A stretch of 64,000 bases of DNA from assembly GCF_046115515.1 (NCBI RefSeq), contig NZ_CP175953.1, one strand, 5' to 3'. Position 1 is the first letter of the stretch, and every line of letters starts with the position of its first letter. Of the stretch, positions 9,210 to 18,107 are shown in pieces. The notes under the pieces are model-generated. The model searched no databases. It was not told where the DNA came from and was given only the letters and a program-made list of their open reading frames with translations. The DNA comes from Gracilimonas sp017641085 (lineage in GTDB: Bacteria > Bacteroidota > Rhodothermia > Balneolales > Balneolaceae). The translations under genes were made by a program, and so were the position numbers.

Positions 9210-10970
9210 ATGGCAACAGCTGAAGTAACACCTTCCTCTTCAGGGAACGTACGAACATTAAAAGTTAAGCGGTTTAAGCCGTCCGAAGACCCAAAAAATA
9301 CCTATTTGACCGATGAAAAAGGTCTTTGGGCCTGGATGACGACAGTAGATCACAAGAAAATCGGACTTATGTACCTGGGTTCGGTTGCCCTCTTCTTTCT
9401 GCTGGGTGGAGTGCTTGCTCTCTTATTAAGAACCGAGCTCCTGACCCCTGCAAAAACGTTCATCGAAGCCGATACATATAACCAATTCTTTACCCTGCAC
9501 GGTGCCATTATGGTATTCTTTGTGCTCGTTCCCTCCATCCCGGCCGCTTTGGGTAACTTTGTACTTCCCATGCAGCTTGGAGCCAAGGATGTAGCCTTCC
9601 CCCGGCTAAACCTCGCAAGTTTCTACATTTACGTGATTGGAGCCATCTTCACCTTTATTGCTTTGGCAAATAATGGACTGGACACCGGCTGGACGTTCTA
9701 CACACCTTACAGTACCACCTCTTCATCCAGTGTGATTTGGGTAACCTTAGGAGTCTTTATACTTGGTTTCTCCTCTATTTTAACCGGTACAAATTTTATT
9801 TCTACCATTCATAAGATGAGAGCTCCCGGTATTACCTGGGGCAAACTCCCTCTGAATATCTGGGCGCTGTATGCAACCAGTATCATTCAGGTATTAGCTA
9901 CGCCGGTATTGGCGATCACGCTTTTACTGTTGACCATGGAGCGTTTCCTGGGAATCGGAATTTTTGACCCGGCTCTTGGCGGTGATCCCGTACTATTCCA
10001 GCATTTCTTCTGGTTCTACTCACACCCTGCGGTATATATCATGATTGTACCGGGTTTTGGAATCATCTCTGAAGTAATTACCACCTTCTCTAAGAAACAC
10101 ATTTTCGGATACTGGGCGATTGCACTTTCATCTCTTGCTATTGCATTTATTGGATTCCTCGTTTGGGGACACCACATGTTTACCTCCGGTCAGTCTGCCG
10201 TGGCAACTACCGTATTTTCATTCCTGACTTTCCTCGTTGGTATTCCAACTGGTATCAAGATTCTAAACTGGATCGCTACACTGTATAAGGGGTCAATCGA
10301 GATGAAGACTCCAATGCTTTATGTATTTATCTTCCTGTTCTTGTTCTCCATTGGAGGATTTACAGGGATTATGCTTGGTGCTCTTTCTGCCGACATTCAC
10401 CTGCACGACACATACTACGTGGTAGCTCACTTTCATTATGTAATGATGGGTGGAACCCTTATTGCTCTGTTAGCCGGACTCCATTACTGGTGGCCTAAGA
10501 TGACCGGTAAGATGTACAATGAATTTCAGGCAAAAATCGGAGCCGTACTTATATTCGTCGGCTTTAACGTAACCTTTCTCCCGCAGTTTATTATGGGATC
10601 ACAAGGAATGCCACGACGTTATTACAACTACATCGATCAGTTTACAATTTTCCATCAAACCTCAACCATTGGATCATACATCCTTGGTGTTGGGTTCCTG
10701 CTTATCGCATATTACCTGATGAAGTCATTATTTACAGGTGAGAAAGCCGGATCTAACCCCTGGGGTAGTCGTGGACTGGAATGGCAGGCAACTTCACCGC
10801 CCGACTTCCACAACTTCGATCATACTCCGGTTATCATTAACGGACCATATGATTATCACAAACCGATGGAAGAATTCCAGCTTGGTCTGGCTGACTCTCA
10901 TAACGGTCATGACCCAAGCCATGAGGCTGCAGAAGTGACTGCTGCCCGGAAGAAGGTAGAATCCAACTAA
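9210..10970 (+). CDS. coxA: Cytochrome c oxidase subunit I, A2-type heme-copper oxidase
   Basis: 586 residues with twelve predicted helices. Heme and CuB ligands are visible: TLHG (low-spin heme), YSHPAVY at residues 270-276 (CuB His272 and the cross-linked Tyr276), the WGHH pair, and HDTYYVVAHFHY near 395-410. Tyr270-Ser271 just before HPAVY replaces the Glu of ordinary A1 enzymes at the end of the D proton channel. This YS pair defines the A2 class described in Rhodothermus marinus caa3. The reaction is reduction of O2 to water coupled to proton pumping. The C-terminal 60 residues form a hydrophilic His/Asp-rich tail. Confidence 0.97.
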   Translation: MATAEVTPSSSGNVRTLKVKRFKPSEDPKNTYLTDEKGLWAWMTTVDHKKIGLMYLGSVALFFLLGGVLALLLRTELLTPAKTFIEADTYNQFFTLHGAIMVFFVLVPSIPAALGNFVLPMQLGAKDVAFPRLNLASFYIYVIGAIFTFIALANNGLDTGWTFYTPYSTTSSSSVIWVTLGVFILGFSSILTGTNFISTIHKMRAPGITWGKLPLNIWALYATSIIQVLATPVLAITLLLLTMERFLGIGIFDPALGGDPVLFQHFFWFYSHPAVYIMIVPGFGIISEVITTFSKKHIFGYWAIALSSLAIAFIGFLVWGHHMFTSGQSAVATTVFSFLTFLVGIPTGIKILNWIATLYKGSIEMKTPMLYVFIFLFLFSIGGFTGIMLGALSADIHLHDTYYVVAHFHYVMMGGTLIALLAGLHYWWPKMTGKMYNEFQAKIGAVLIFVGFNVTFLPQFIMGSQGMPRRYYNYIDQFTIFHQTSTIGSYILGVGFLLIAYYLMKSLFTGEKAGSNPWGSRGLEWQATSPPDFHNFDHTPVIINGPYDYHKPMEEFQLGLADSHNGHDPSHEAAEVTAARKKVESN

Positions 10971-11005
10971 AAATTTAAATTCAAACAACACAACTCGGGA
11001 AGTAA

Positions 11006-11656
11006 ATGGCGAATCATTCGACTTCACACCCCACGCATGTGCAGCATCACTTTGTTGACTCTGATCAGCAATTTGACACCGCAAAAATGGGTATGTGGGT
11101 GTTCTTGGTAAACGAAATCCTATTCTTTGGCGGATTATTCTGTGCTTATATCATATATAGAGCATGGTATCCTGAACTTTTCACCGAAGCAGCCCTTGAG
11201 CTGAATACCTTTTGGGGAGCCGTAAACACGGTGGTTCTGATCGGTAGTAGTTTGACGGTAGCGATGGCTATACGTTCCGTACAGAAAGACCAGATCAAAG
11301 GGCTTAAAATCAATCTCTTGATAACAATCGCTCTGGCTGTAGTGTTTATGGTGATTAAAGCTTTCGAGTATGCCCACAAATTTGAGCTGGGAATCTTTCC
11401 GGGCGAATATTACACCTACGAAGGACTTGAACACGCCCAGGCAGCTATCTTCTTCAGCATCTATTACATGCTGACCGGCGTTCACGCCCTTCACGTAATA
11501 ATTGGAATCGGGCTCATTTACTGGATTTACCTGCGTGCTAAGAAAGGAGAATTCAGCAGTGAATATTATACCCCTGTTGAGATCACCGGCCTGTACTGGC
11601 ACTTGGTTGACCTCATCTGGATCTTCCTGTTTCCACTCCTCTATCTCATTGAATGA
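11006..11656 (+). CDS. coxC: Cytochrome c oxidase subunit III
   Basis: A 216-residue membrane protein of the CoxC/CyoC family. It has a His-rich N-terminus, the KMGMWVFLVNEILFFGG opening helix, a helix carrying HALHVIIG, and the closing YWHLVDLIWIFLFPLLYL segment with the family Glu/His positions. About five helices fit the short bacterial form that lacks the first two helices of the mitochondrial protein. It lies 35 bases after coxA and 46 bases before coxD in the same operon. Confidence 0.95.
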   Translation: MANHSTSHPTHVQHHFVDSDQQFDTAKMGMWVFLVNEILFFGGLFCAYIIYRAWYPELFTEAALELNTFWGAVNTVVLIGSSLTVAMAIRSVQKDQIKGLKINLLITIALAVVFMVIKAFEYAHKFELGIFPGEYYTYEGLEHAQAAIFFSIYYMLTGVHALHVIIGIGLIYWIYLRAKKGEFSSEYYTPVEITGLYWHLVDLIWIFLFPLLYLIE

Positions 11657-11702
11657 CAGAGATTGATATTATCACCACCAAAGAACTTAGAATACAGATA
11701 TT

Positions 11703-12020
11703 ATGAGCGCACATAATCACGAACATCACGTTTCTTCAGCAGGCCAGCTTTGGGCCGTTGGTACCGCATTGCTGATTTTGACTATCATTACCGTAGTACT
11801 GGCGAAATTTGTTGCCATTCCACCTCCCTTCGATGTAGTTACCGCCATGGCTGTTGCATTGGTAAAAGCATTTTTGGTAGCCGCATTTTTCATGAACCTG
11901 TACTGGGATGTCAAGTTCAACGCCATGCTGCTTATCATGGCCGTTTGTTTCTTTATACTGATGGTAGGCATTACTTTACTGGACACCATGTACAGAAACG
12001 ATGTGGTTCCTTCTTTTTAG
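11703..12020 (+). CDS. coxD: Cytochrome c oxidase subunit IV (small prokaryotic type)
   Basis: A 105-residue protein with a short His-rich N-terminus and three membrane helices (about 12-32, 42-62 and 72-94). The second helix region reads VVTAMAVALVKAFLVAAFFM with a conserved Lys, as in COX4_pro/CyoD-like subunits. It is the last gene of the operon and is followed within 26 bases by a strong hairpin terminator. It stabilises the oxidase and binds no cofactor. Confidence 0.92.
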   Translation: MSAHNHEHHVSSAGQLWAVGTALLILTIITVVLAKFVAIPPPFDVVTAMAVALVKAFLVAAFFMNLYWDVKFNAMLLIMAVCFFILMVGITLLDTMYRNDVVPSF

Positions 12021-12045
12021 ATAACGGAACAGATCAAGAATTCTG

Positions 12046-12077
12046 AAGCCCCGTGCTAATCGCTCGGGGCTTTTTTT
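12046..12077 (+). terminator. Rho-independent terminator of the act-cox operon
   Basis: AAGCCCCG (12046-12053) pairs with CGGGGCTT (12065-12072) around an 11-base loop and is followed by a run of T. It lies 25 bases after the coxD stop and points the same way as the operon. Confidence 0.9.
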
Positions 12078-12090
12078 ATGTTGTTTTTTT

Positions 12091-12131
12091 CCTGGCGTAG
12101 AGACACAAGATTTTTTTGTCTCTACGCCAGG
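12091..12131. repeat. Perfect 15-bp palindrome, mobile-repeat type
   Basis: CCTGGCGTAGAGACA (12091-12105) is exactly inverted at 12117-12131 around a T-rich 11-base loop. It sits right after the operon terminator. Similar GGCGTAGAGAC palindromes are scattered in cyanobacterial and Bacteroidota genomes, so a small mobile repeat is likelier than a second terminator, although the T-rich loop could help termination on either strand. Confidence 0.75.
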
Positions 12132-12228
12132 AACGTCACCAAATCCATTTAACCTTGTAAATAAAGGTAGCCCATTCTGAATACTCTTCGCTGATTGTTA
12201 TATTCGGATTCAACCAAAAACATTGTAC

Positions 12229-13104
12229 ATGAGCTTATCAAGAACCACCCTTGGATCCTTTGAATTATATACCATTGAAACGGGAGACTTCCGCTTAGAC
12301 GGCGGTGCTATGTTTGGCGTAGTTCCCAAAACGTTATGGTCGCGAGGGTTGCCGGCCGATGAGAAAAACCGCATCCCCATGACCATGCGCTGCCTGCTTA
12401 TAAAATCCAAAAACACCGGTAAGCTTTACCTTATTGACAACGGTGCCGGCACCAAGTTCAATGATAAAATGGAAGATATTTACCAGCTTGATTACAGCGT
12501 CAAGAACCTGGAGAACTCTTTTGAGCATCACGGGTTTTCTTTTGAGGATGTAACCGACATCATTTTCACGCACCTTCATTTTGATCATTGCGGAGGCAGC
12601 AGCTTTTATAATGACGATGAAGAGCTGGAGTTAACCTTCCCGAATGCACAATATCATGTAGTGAGGAAACACTGGGAAAATGCAACGAACCCCAATGCAC
12701 GGGAAAAAGCCAGCTTTCTGCCTGAAAACATCCAACCGCTTAAAGAATCCGGTAAGTTGAATCTGGTAGAAGAAAATCACGAATATGAAGCAGGCCTTTC
12801 CGTCATTAATGTCGACGGGCATACCATTGGTCAACAGTTGCCGAAAATTGAGTCCAATCAGGATGCCATTGTTTTTGTTGCTGACTTACTGCCTACCCAT
12901 GTCCACGTTCCCCTTCCCTGGGTGATGGGCTATGATATGTATCCGGTTCAAACGCTGAGTGAAAAAGATGCGTTTTTAAGGCAGGCCGCAGAAAACAATT
13001 GGAACCTGTATTTAGAGCATGATGCCCATCAGGAAATCATCCGCATTGAGCACAATGACGGGCGGTTCTCAGTAGCTGAAACCCTGACGCTGAATGACCT
13101 CTGA
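12229..13104 (+). CDS. Metallo-beta-lactamase-fold hydrolase
   Basis: 291 residues from the ATG at 12229; a TTG two codons earlier is less likely. The zinc motif THLHFDHCGG gives H115, H117, D119 and H120, and later ligands are suggested by VDGHTIGQQ and the Asp in VADLLPTH. The fold and order resemble AttM/lactonase-like and other MBL hydrolases of unknown substrate. It has its own intergenic space after the oxidase operon and is followed by the DUF4175 gene 60 bases later. There is no signal peptide, so it acts in the cytoplasm. The substrate cannot be read from the sequence. Confidence 0.85.
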   Translation: MSLSRTTLGSFELYTIETGDFRLDGGAMFGVVPKTLWSRGLPADEKNRIPMTMRCLLIKSKNTGKLYLIDNGAGTKFNDKMEDIYQLDYSVKNLENSFEHHGFSFEDVTDIIFTHLHFDHCGGSSFYNDDEELELTFPNAQYHVVRKHWENATNPNAREKASFLPENIQPLKESGKLNLVEENHEYEAGLSVINVDGHTIGQQLPKIESNQDAIVFVADLLPTHVHVPLPWVMGYDMYPVQTLSEKDAFLRQAAENNWNLYLEHDAHQEIIRIEHNDGRFSVAETLTLNDL

Positions 13105-13164
13105 CTGCAATAAAAAGTCTCACAAGAAGTTTTTATCACACACTTCTCTTTCTTATAGTAGCAC

Positions 13165-16100
13165 ATGGCAAATACCGAAAAGCAAACATCCAGCCAAAAA
13201 GTTGAAGCACTCCTCAGGGAGGCTTATCAGTCTGTACAGTCTAAACAAAGGCTGAGTTTACTGCTGCGATCTGCTTTGATTGTACTTGCCGGCTGTACCG
13301 CTTTTATCATCACCGAACATGTGTTATACCTCTCCGTGTCAGCCAAATCGGTTATACTTGGCGTATTAATTTCAGCAGCAGCTTTTTCTTTATGGAAAGG
13401 CTTAAGCAGTTCAAATCCAACCAGCTTCAGGGAGTTTTACCGCAAATTTAGCCGGGAAAGCAACTTACCGGAACTTAAGGATACCCTCGATTTAGAAAAA
13501 TCATCGTCAGGAAATCGGGCGTTGGTGGATGCCGCTATTCTTCAAAACCTGGGTAAAATTGAAACTCAGCGGCTTCAGGATACTTTGACCACTTATACAA
13601 AGAGTTCTGACAGTTATAAAAGTTACTCGCGGTTATTTACTCTTACTATCGCCACGCTGGCAGTACTTGGTATCACTGCCTTTAATTTCAATTCAGCAAC
13701 TCAGCGATCTTTTACGTTTTGGGAATCCTATTCCAAGCCCAATCCTTTTCTATATACCGTAACCCCGGGTGATGTGACCGTTGAACAGGGAAGTCCGTTT
13801 CAGGTAGAGGTTCAATTCACCGGCGATCTAATTCCGAGAGACGTAAGTTTGCGTATCAAAACATCGGTTGAGGAAGAATTCAGAACGCGGGCCATGGAAG
13901 CCTCCGGAACGTACTTCCGGTCTATCCCTCAGGATTTAAACAACGAGATGCAGTACTATGTGGAAATGGATGGCTACCGAAGTAAGCTGTTTACAGCCGA
14001 TGTGCAATTGCGTCCACGTTTCAGTGAACTACAGGCCACTGTTATACCGCCGGAATACACCGAGCTTGATTCATCCATTATTTCCTATCCTATTTCTCAG
14101 CTCAGGGCGTATGAAGGTTCAACCGTTAAGCTGTCCGGTTCGCTTAATAAAATGGCATCGTATCTGCAGATGTACACCTCTACCGAGCTCTTGGATTTAT
14201 TTGTGGAACAAGACAGTACCTTTAGTTATGAAATTGAGGTATCTCGTCCCGACACCCTTCGCTTTTACATTGAAGACGAAAGCGGACTTACCAATCAGAA
14301 TCCATTTCAAATCATTGTAGTACCACAGGCTGATGAATATCCCCTGGTGGAATTGCTGGAACCGGAAGAATCCATTCAACAAGTAAACCCCACTGAGCTG
14401 GAACTTTTATATCGGGCAACCGACGACTTTGGTTTGACTTCAGCCAGTCTTAATTATGAACTTAGGCGCGCTTATGTGGAAGAACCTGTCACCGGCTCCC
14501 TCCCGCTGAATAAGCCGCAAGAAGGTGCTCTTCAACCCTATGTTTGGGACCTTCAACCCTTTGAATTAAAACCGCAGGATGAACTTACCTTCTGGATTTC
14601 TGCAACTGATAATGACCGGTACAACGGCTTTAAATCTTCGAATTCCCAAAAGCTGAAGCTGACCGTCCCCTCTATGGTAGATTACTTTGAAGACGTGGAT
14701 AAAAAGGAAGACGATGTGGAATCCGAACTGGAAGATATCTCAAAGTCTTTTGAGGAAACCCGGCGACAGTACCAGGAGTTCAAAGAGAGAATGAAGGACA
14801 ATCCCGAGAATACCGGCTACGAGGAAAAACGGGAACTGGAGCAGGTTCAAAAACAGCAAGAGGAAGTTCAAAAGAAAATTGATGAACTGAATAAGAAGTT
14901 TGAAGAGCTCAAAGAAGAGATGAGCCGGGACAATATGCTTTCAGAGGAAACTCAGAAGGCCTACGATGAGCTCCAAAAACTGATGAAGGAAATTGATGAC
15001 CCTGCCTTCCGGGAAGCTATGGAGAAATTGCAGGAACAACTGGGACAAATGAACCCGGAGCAACTTCGGCAAGCCATGGAGAATCTTGAGTTTAATGAAG
15101 AACTGTATCGGGAACGACTGGAACGGACCGTCGAACTTTTCAAGCAACTGAAGCTGAATTCCGATCTTGATAAGCTGGCGAAGTCCTTCGAAGACATGGC
15201 CCGGAAAGAAGAAGAACGAGCTCAGAAAGAGGAAACAGACCCGGATGAATCAGCCCAAAACCGTGAGCAGCAACTGGAGCAATCCTTAAAAGAAAATGAA
15301 AAGCTTAAAAACCAAGTGGATTCTCTTTCTAACAATACCTCTGCCAAGAATGAAAAAGCAGTTAGTGAATTTCAGGAAGAAACCCGCAAGGAACTGGAAC
15401 AACTAAGTGATGATTTAAAGGAAGAAATTGAGTCCGGCGAACAGGGAAATCAGGGAGAGCAGAATGAAAACCAAAATTCTCAAAGCCAGCAAAATCAGTC
15501 TCAGAATCAACAGAACAATCGGCAACAGAAATATGAGCAGCTGGCCAAGAATACCCGAAGCATGATGCAGAACATGGGTCAGCAGCAGAAGAACATTAAC
15601 ATTGCCGGTTTGCAATATGTACTGTATTCTTTGCTGAATTTATCGCTGGAACAGGAAGATTTAACCACTTTGGCTTCTGCTACTGAAAACCGAAGTCAGG
15701 CTTATGTAAATTATGCCCGGAACCAGCGAAATGTGGAGGGGATATTTAAATCCGTCTCTGACTCTCTATTTCAACTTTCAGCTGAAATACCCCAGTTCTC
15801 CAATCAAATTAACCGCAAAAAACTGGAGGTTGAGAAGCGACTGCAGCGATCTTTGGAGCAAATGTTGGAGCGAAACCGAAGTCAGTCTTCAGTAGCTTCC
15901 CGCCAGGCTTTGGGAGGTATTAATGATATATCTTTTATGATTGCAAACCTGCTTGAGCAGCTTCAGAACTCCCAAAGCGGTGGTGGCGGAGGTGGAATGA
16001 GTATGCAGCAAATGATGGAGCAGCTCCAGCAATCCGGACAAATGCAGCAGCAGTTAAACCAACAGCTTCAGGATATTATTAACGACATGCAGGGAGAACG

Positions 16101-16566
16101 GCTCAATCAAAACCAGATGGAGCGATTGAACCAGATTGCCAAGCAGCAAAACCGAATTCGCAAACAACTTCAGGAGCTGCAGCAGCAAGGCGAGATGGAT
16201 GGAGATCGCATTGGCAGCGAGCTTGAACGCATGATCGAAGACATGGAGGATACCATCAACGAACTGCGAGGCGGTTCAGCAGACCCTACCATGGTGGAGA
16301 GGCAGCAGAATATTTTATCACGCATGTTGCAGGCCGAGCAAGCTATGCAGGAACGGGGCGAGGAAGAAAAACGCGAAGGTAAACTTGCCCAGGAGTTTGA
16401 ACAATCCCGTCCTCCTGAAATGACGCTTGAGGAGCTTCAAAAAGAAATCAGAAATCGCCTGAACGACCCGAACTTCACCAAATACTCCCCAGACTATCAA
16501 CGACTGATTGAAAACTATTTCGAGCTGCTAAAAAGCCTCCAGGAACAGCAAGAAAGTATCAACTGA
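13165..16566 (+). CDS. DUF4175-like membrane protein with long Gln/Glu-rich coiled coil
   Basis: 1133 residues. Two hydrophobic segments lie at about 30-75 and a third at 155-176. An Ig-like, beta-rich region (about 190-500) follows and repeatedly contains short Pro/Thr strands. From about residue 508 on there is a long charged coiled coil rich in Gln, Glu, Asn and Arg. A run of six Gly marks a hinge inside a Met/Gln-rich stretch near residue 945. The arrangement matches the DUF4175 family of Bacteroidota, whose function is unknown. A BatA/BatB-like VWA protein lies 1.5 kb away on the other strand, and these families often co-occur. An envelope-associated scaffold role is inferred only. Confidence 0.75.
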   Translation: MANTEKQTSSQKVEALLREAYQSVQSKQRLSLLLRSALIVLAGCTAFIITEHVLYLSVSAKSVILGVLISAAAFSLWKGLSSSNPTSFREFYRKFSRESNLPELKDTLDLEKSSSGNRALVDAAILQNLGKIETQRLQDTLTTYTKSSDSYKSYSRLFTLTIATLAVLGITAFNFNSATQRSFTFWESYSKPNPFLYTVTPGDVTVEQGSPFQVEVQFTGDLIPRDVSLRIKTSVEEEFRTRAMEASGTYFRSIPQDLNNEMQYYVEMDGYRSKLFTADVQLRPRFSELQATVIPPEYTELDSSIISYPISQLRAYEGSTVKLSGSLNKMASYLQMYTSTELLDLFVEQDSTFSYEIEVSRPDTLRFYIEDESGLTNQNPFQIIVVPQADEYPLVELLEPEESIQQVNPTELELLYRATDDFGLTSASLNYELRRAYVEEPVTGSLPLNKPQEGALQPYVWDLQPFELKPQDELTFWISATDNDRYNGFKSSNSQKLKLTVPSMVDYFEDVDKKEDDVESELEDISKSFEETRRQYQEFKERMKDNPENTGYEEKRELEQVQKQQEEVQKKIDELNKKFEELKEEMSRDNMLSEETQKAYDELQKLMKEIDDPAFREAMEKLQEQLGQMNPEQLRQAMENLEFNEELYRERLERTVELFKQLKLNSDLDKLAKSFEDMARKEEERAQKEETDPDESAQNREQQLEQSLKENEKLKNQVDSLSNNTSAKNEKAVSEFQEETRKELEQLSDDLKEEIESGEQGNQGEQNENQNSQSQQNQSQNQQNNRQQKYEQLAKNTRSMMQNMGQQQKNINIAGLQYVLYSLLNLSLEQEDLTTLASATENRSQAYVNYARNQRNVEGIFKSVSDSLFQLSAEIPQFSNQINRKKLEVEKRLQRSLEQMLERNRSQSSVASRQALGGINDISFMIANLLEQLQNSQSGGGGGGMSMQQMMEQLQQSGQMQQQLNQQLQDIINDMQGERLNQNQMERLNQIAKQQNRIRKQLQELQQQGEMDGDRIGSELERMIEDMEDTINELRGGSADPTMVERQQNILSRMLQAEQAMQERGEEEKREGKLAQEFEQSRPPEMTLEELQKEIRNRLNDPNFTKYSPDYQRLIENYFELLKSLQEQQESIN

Positions 16567-16579
16567 ATGCTGCCCTTCA

Positions 16580-16770
16580 TTTGAACCATGATTTGCAGGG
16601 TTATTGGATTTTCCTGATTACCCCTATTCAATCCTAAGAATCCTTAAATCCAGTAAATCATGGTTCAAAAACACGACTCCTTTTCCTCAAAACTTAGCTT
16701 AACCCGGCAAAATCTTACTAAGGAGTCCTTTCCCCTTACCAAGGGGAAAGACAGAAAGGGGTCTGCTTGT
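16580..16770. repeat. Composite D+C repeat, copy 1
   Basis: An element of about 190 bases between convergent genes. It opens with TTGAACCATGATTT, inverted as AAATCATGGTTCAA about 70 bases later (unit D). A spacer and the hairpin TTTCCCCTT-ACC-AAGGGGAAA (unit C, 16721-16765) follow. Near-matching copies in the same order and orientation occur at 22446-22640 and 27862-28052. Confidence 0.85.
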
Positions 16771-16784
16771 TGTGGCTACCATGT

Positions 16785-17540
16785 TCAAGCAGACACCATG
16801 CTCCTGTTATAAGCTATAATCTCTTCATAAGCTTCCAGGACGCCTTCGGTTGTTTCTTTGGTGACTTGATCAACAGCATCCTTTACAAACGACTTGGCGT
16901 TTATCGGAGCAAATGATTTCCCAACAATTTCCAGCCCCGGCATATCTCCGCTGCTATCCCCGATGTAGGCGACTTCATTCAGGTCAATTTCAAGAAGTTC
17001 ACAGAGTAAGCGGATTCCTACCCCTTTGTTGGCTTTTTTCAGAATGATGTTAACCGAAATATCCGTAGCATGGACTTCGAACATGGGGTATCGCTCAGGC
17101 ACATAATTCAGCACTTCCTGATGCATGAGGGCGACCTTTGAAGGGTCAGGATTCACCAACCCTACGTCTGTGTATTTGGCAAATTCCGGATAGGTGCCTT
17201 TGTAATTCTTGACCAACGTACCGTTTATCCAGTCCTGGATTTCTGCAACGGCTGCTTTGGCTTCATCATTAAAATGAGGGTTCCATGTAATTTCGTTGGT
17301 GTTGAAATCATACATTCCCCCTCCGCTTTCAAAAACCATAGGGATGTTCACGTCCAGCCACTGGGCAACGCATTCTACGTAAGGGAACGGACGACCGGAG
17401 CAGATGGTCAGAGCCGGAATTTCCTCTTCTTCTCTGCTACGCTGATTTAGTTCTTTAATCTTAGTTACCGCCTCCCAATTTGGACTTACAAAGGGATGAG
17501 AGATACAGCCGTCTAAATCGGTGATGAATAGCTTAATCAT
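16785..17540 (-). CDS. HAD-superfamily phosphatase (class IIB type)
   Basis: 251 residues with the HAD motifs in order: DLDG with nucleophile D8 and general acid D10, ICSGR near residue 49 (motif II), a conserved Lys before the C-terminal part, and YIGDSSGDMPGLE near 205 (motifs III/IV). The class IIB cap is consistent with sugar phosphatases such as mannosyl-phosphoglycerate or sucrose phosphatase, but the substrate is not decidable. It is followed on the minus strand by no close partner; the cupin gene upstream is 50 bases away, so the two may be co-transcribed with the VWA gene. Confidence 0.85.
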   Translation of the reverse strand: MIKLFITDLDGCISHPFVSPNWEAVTKIKELNQRSREEEEIPALTICSGRPFPYVECVAQWLDVNIPMVFESGGGMYDFNTNEITWNPHFNDEAKAAVAEIQDWINGTLVKNYKGTYPEFAKYTDVGLVNPDPSKVALMHQEVLNYVPERYPMFEVHATDISVNIILKKANKGVGIRLLCELLEIDLNEVAYIGDSSGDMPGLEIVGKSFAPINAKSFVKDAVDQVTKETTEGVLEAYEEIIAYNRSMVSA

Positions 17541-17590
17541 GAAATAAAATAGATAAGAGTGAGTAAGATTACTTTAAAGGTACATATGAA

Positions 17591-18094
17591 TTACCGGCCG
17601 AAGTCATCTTCAAGCCGGACGATATCGTCTTCATCAGAAGGGTTTTCTGCATCCACATGCTGCCATATTTCTGCGATAATCCCCCATTTGTCAAGCCCAA
17701 CTAATCGGTGGCGTTCGCCTTTTTGGAGGGTTATCAGGTCTCCTGACTTATATTCAAGCACTTCTCCCTGTTCATCCGATTTACTTCGAACTACGCCTAC
17801 CGGGCCTTCAACTACCTGCCACATTTCAGCCCGTCGATGATGATATTGCCAGGAAAGTCTTTTACCCGGTTCCACCAAAAGAATCTTGGGGCTTATTTTG
17901 CCGGAGATATTCACATCACTCATTTCAACGTCATCATCAAAATAGGTATCGATAAATTTTTGAGCCTGATCCTCATCAATCACAAAAAAACCACCCCAGG
18001 GACGATTCAAGTCATGAGCTTTTATCTCAAACCCCTGCTCTTCCAATTTCTTTTTCGACTTGTTGAATAGCTGTTCTTTTTCCGTAGAACTCAT
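17591..18094 (-). CDS. Cupin protein similar to type II phosphomannose isomerase domain
   Basis: 167 residues. The first 60 form a small alpha/beta stretch with NRPWGGF, and the rest is a cupin with PGKRLSWQYHHRRAEMW and LQKGERHRL, the usual His and Glu metal-binding positions. It resembles the C-terminal isomerase domain of bifunctional mannose-1-phosphate guanylyltransferase/phosphomannose isomerase proteins. The nearby gmd and fcl genes need GDP-mannose, so a mannose-6-phosphate isomerase role is plausible but unproven. It starts 13 bases after the stop of the VWA gene upstream on the minus strand. Confidence 0.7.
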   Translation of the reverse strand: MSSTEKEQLFNKSKKKLEEQGFEIKAHDLNRPWGGFFVIDEDQAQKFIDTYFDDDVEMSDVNISGKISPKILLVEPGKRLSWQYHHRRAEMWQVVEGPVGVVRSKSDEQGEVLEYKSGDLITLQKGERHRLVGLDKWGIIAEIWQHVDAENPSDEDDIVRLEDDFGR

Positions 18095-18107
18095 TTTATG
18101 TAACTAA

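Noticed and set aside
12223..12228. TTG start of the MBL hydrolase
   Set aside because: An ATG two codons later is sufficient; the TTG adds only two residues.
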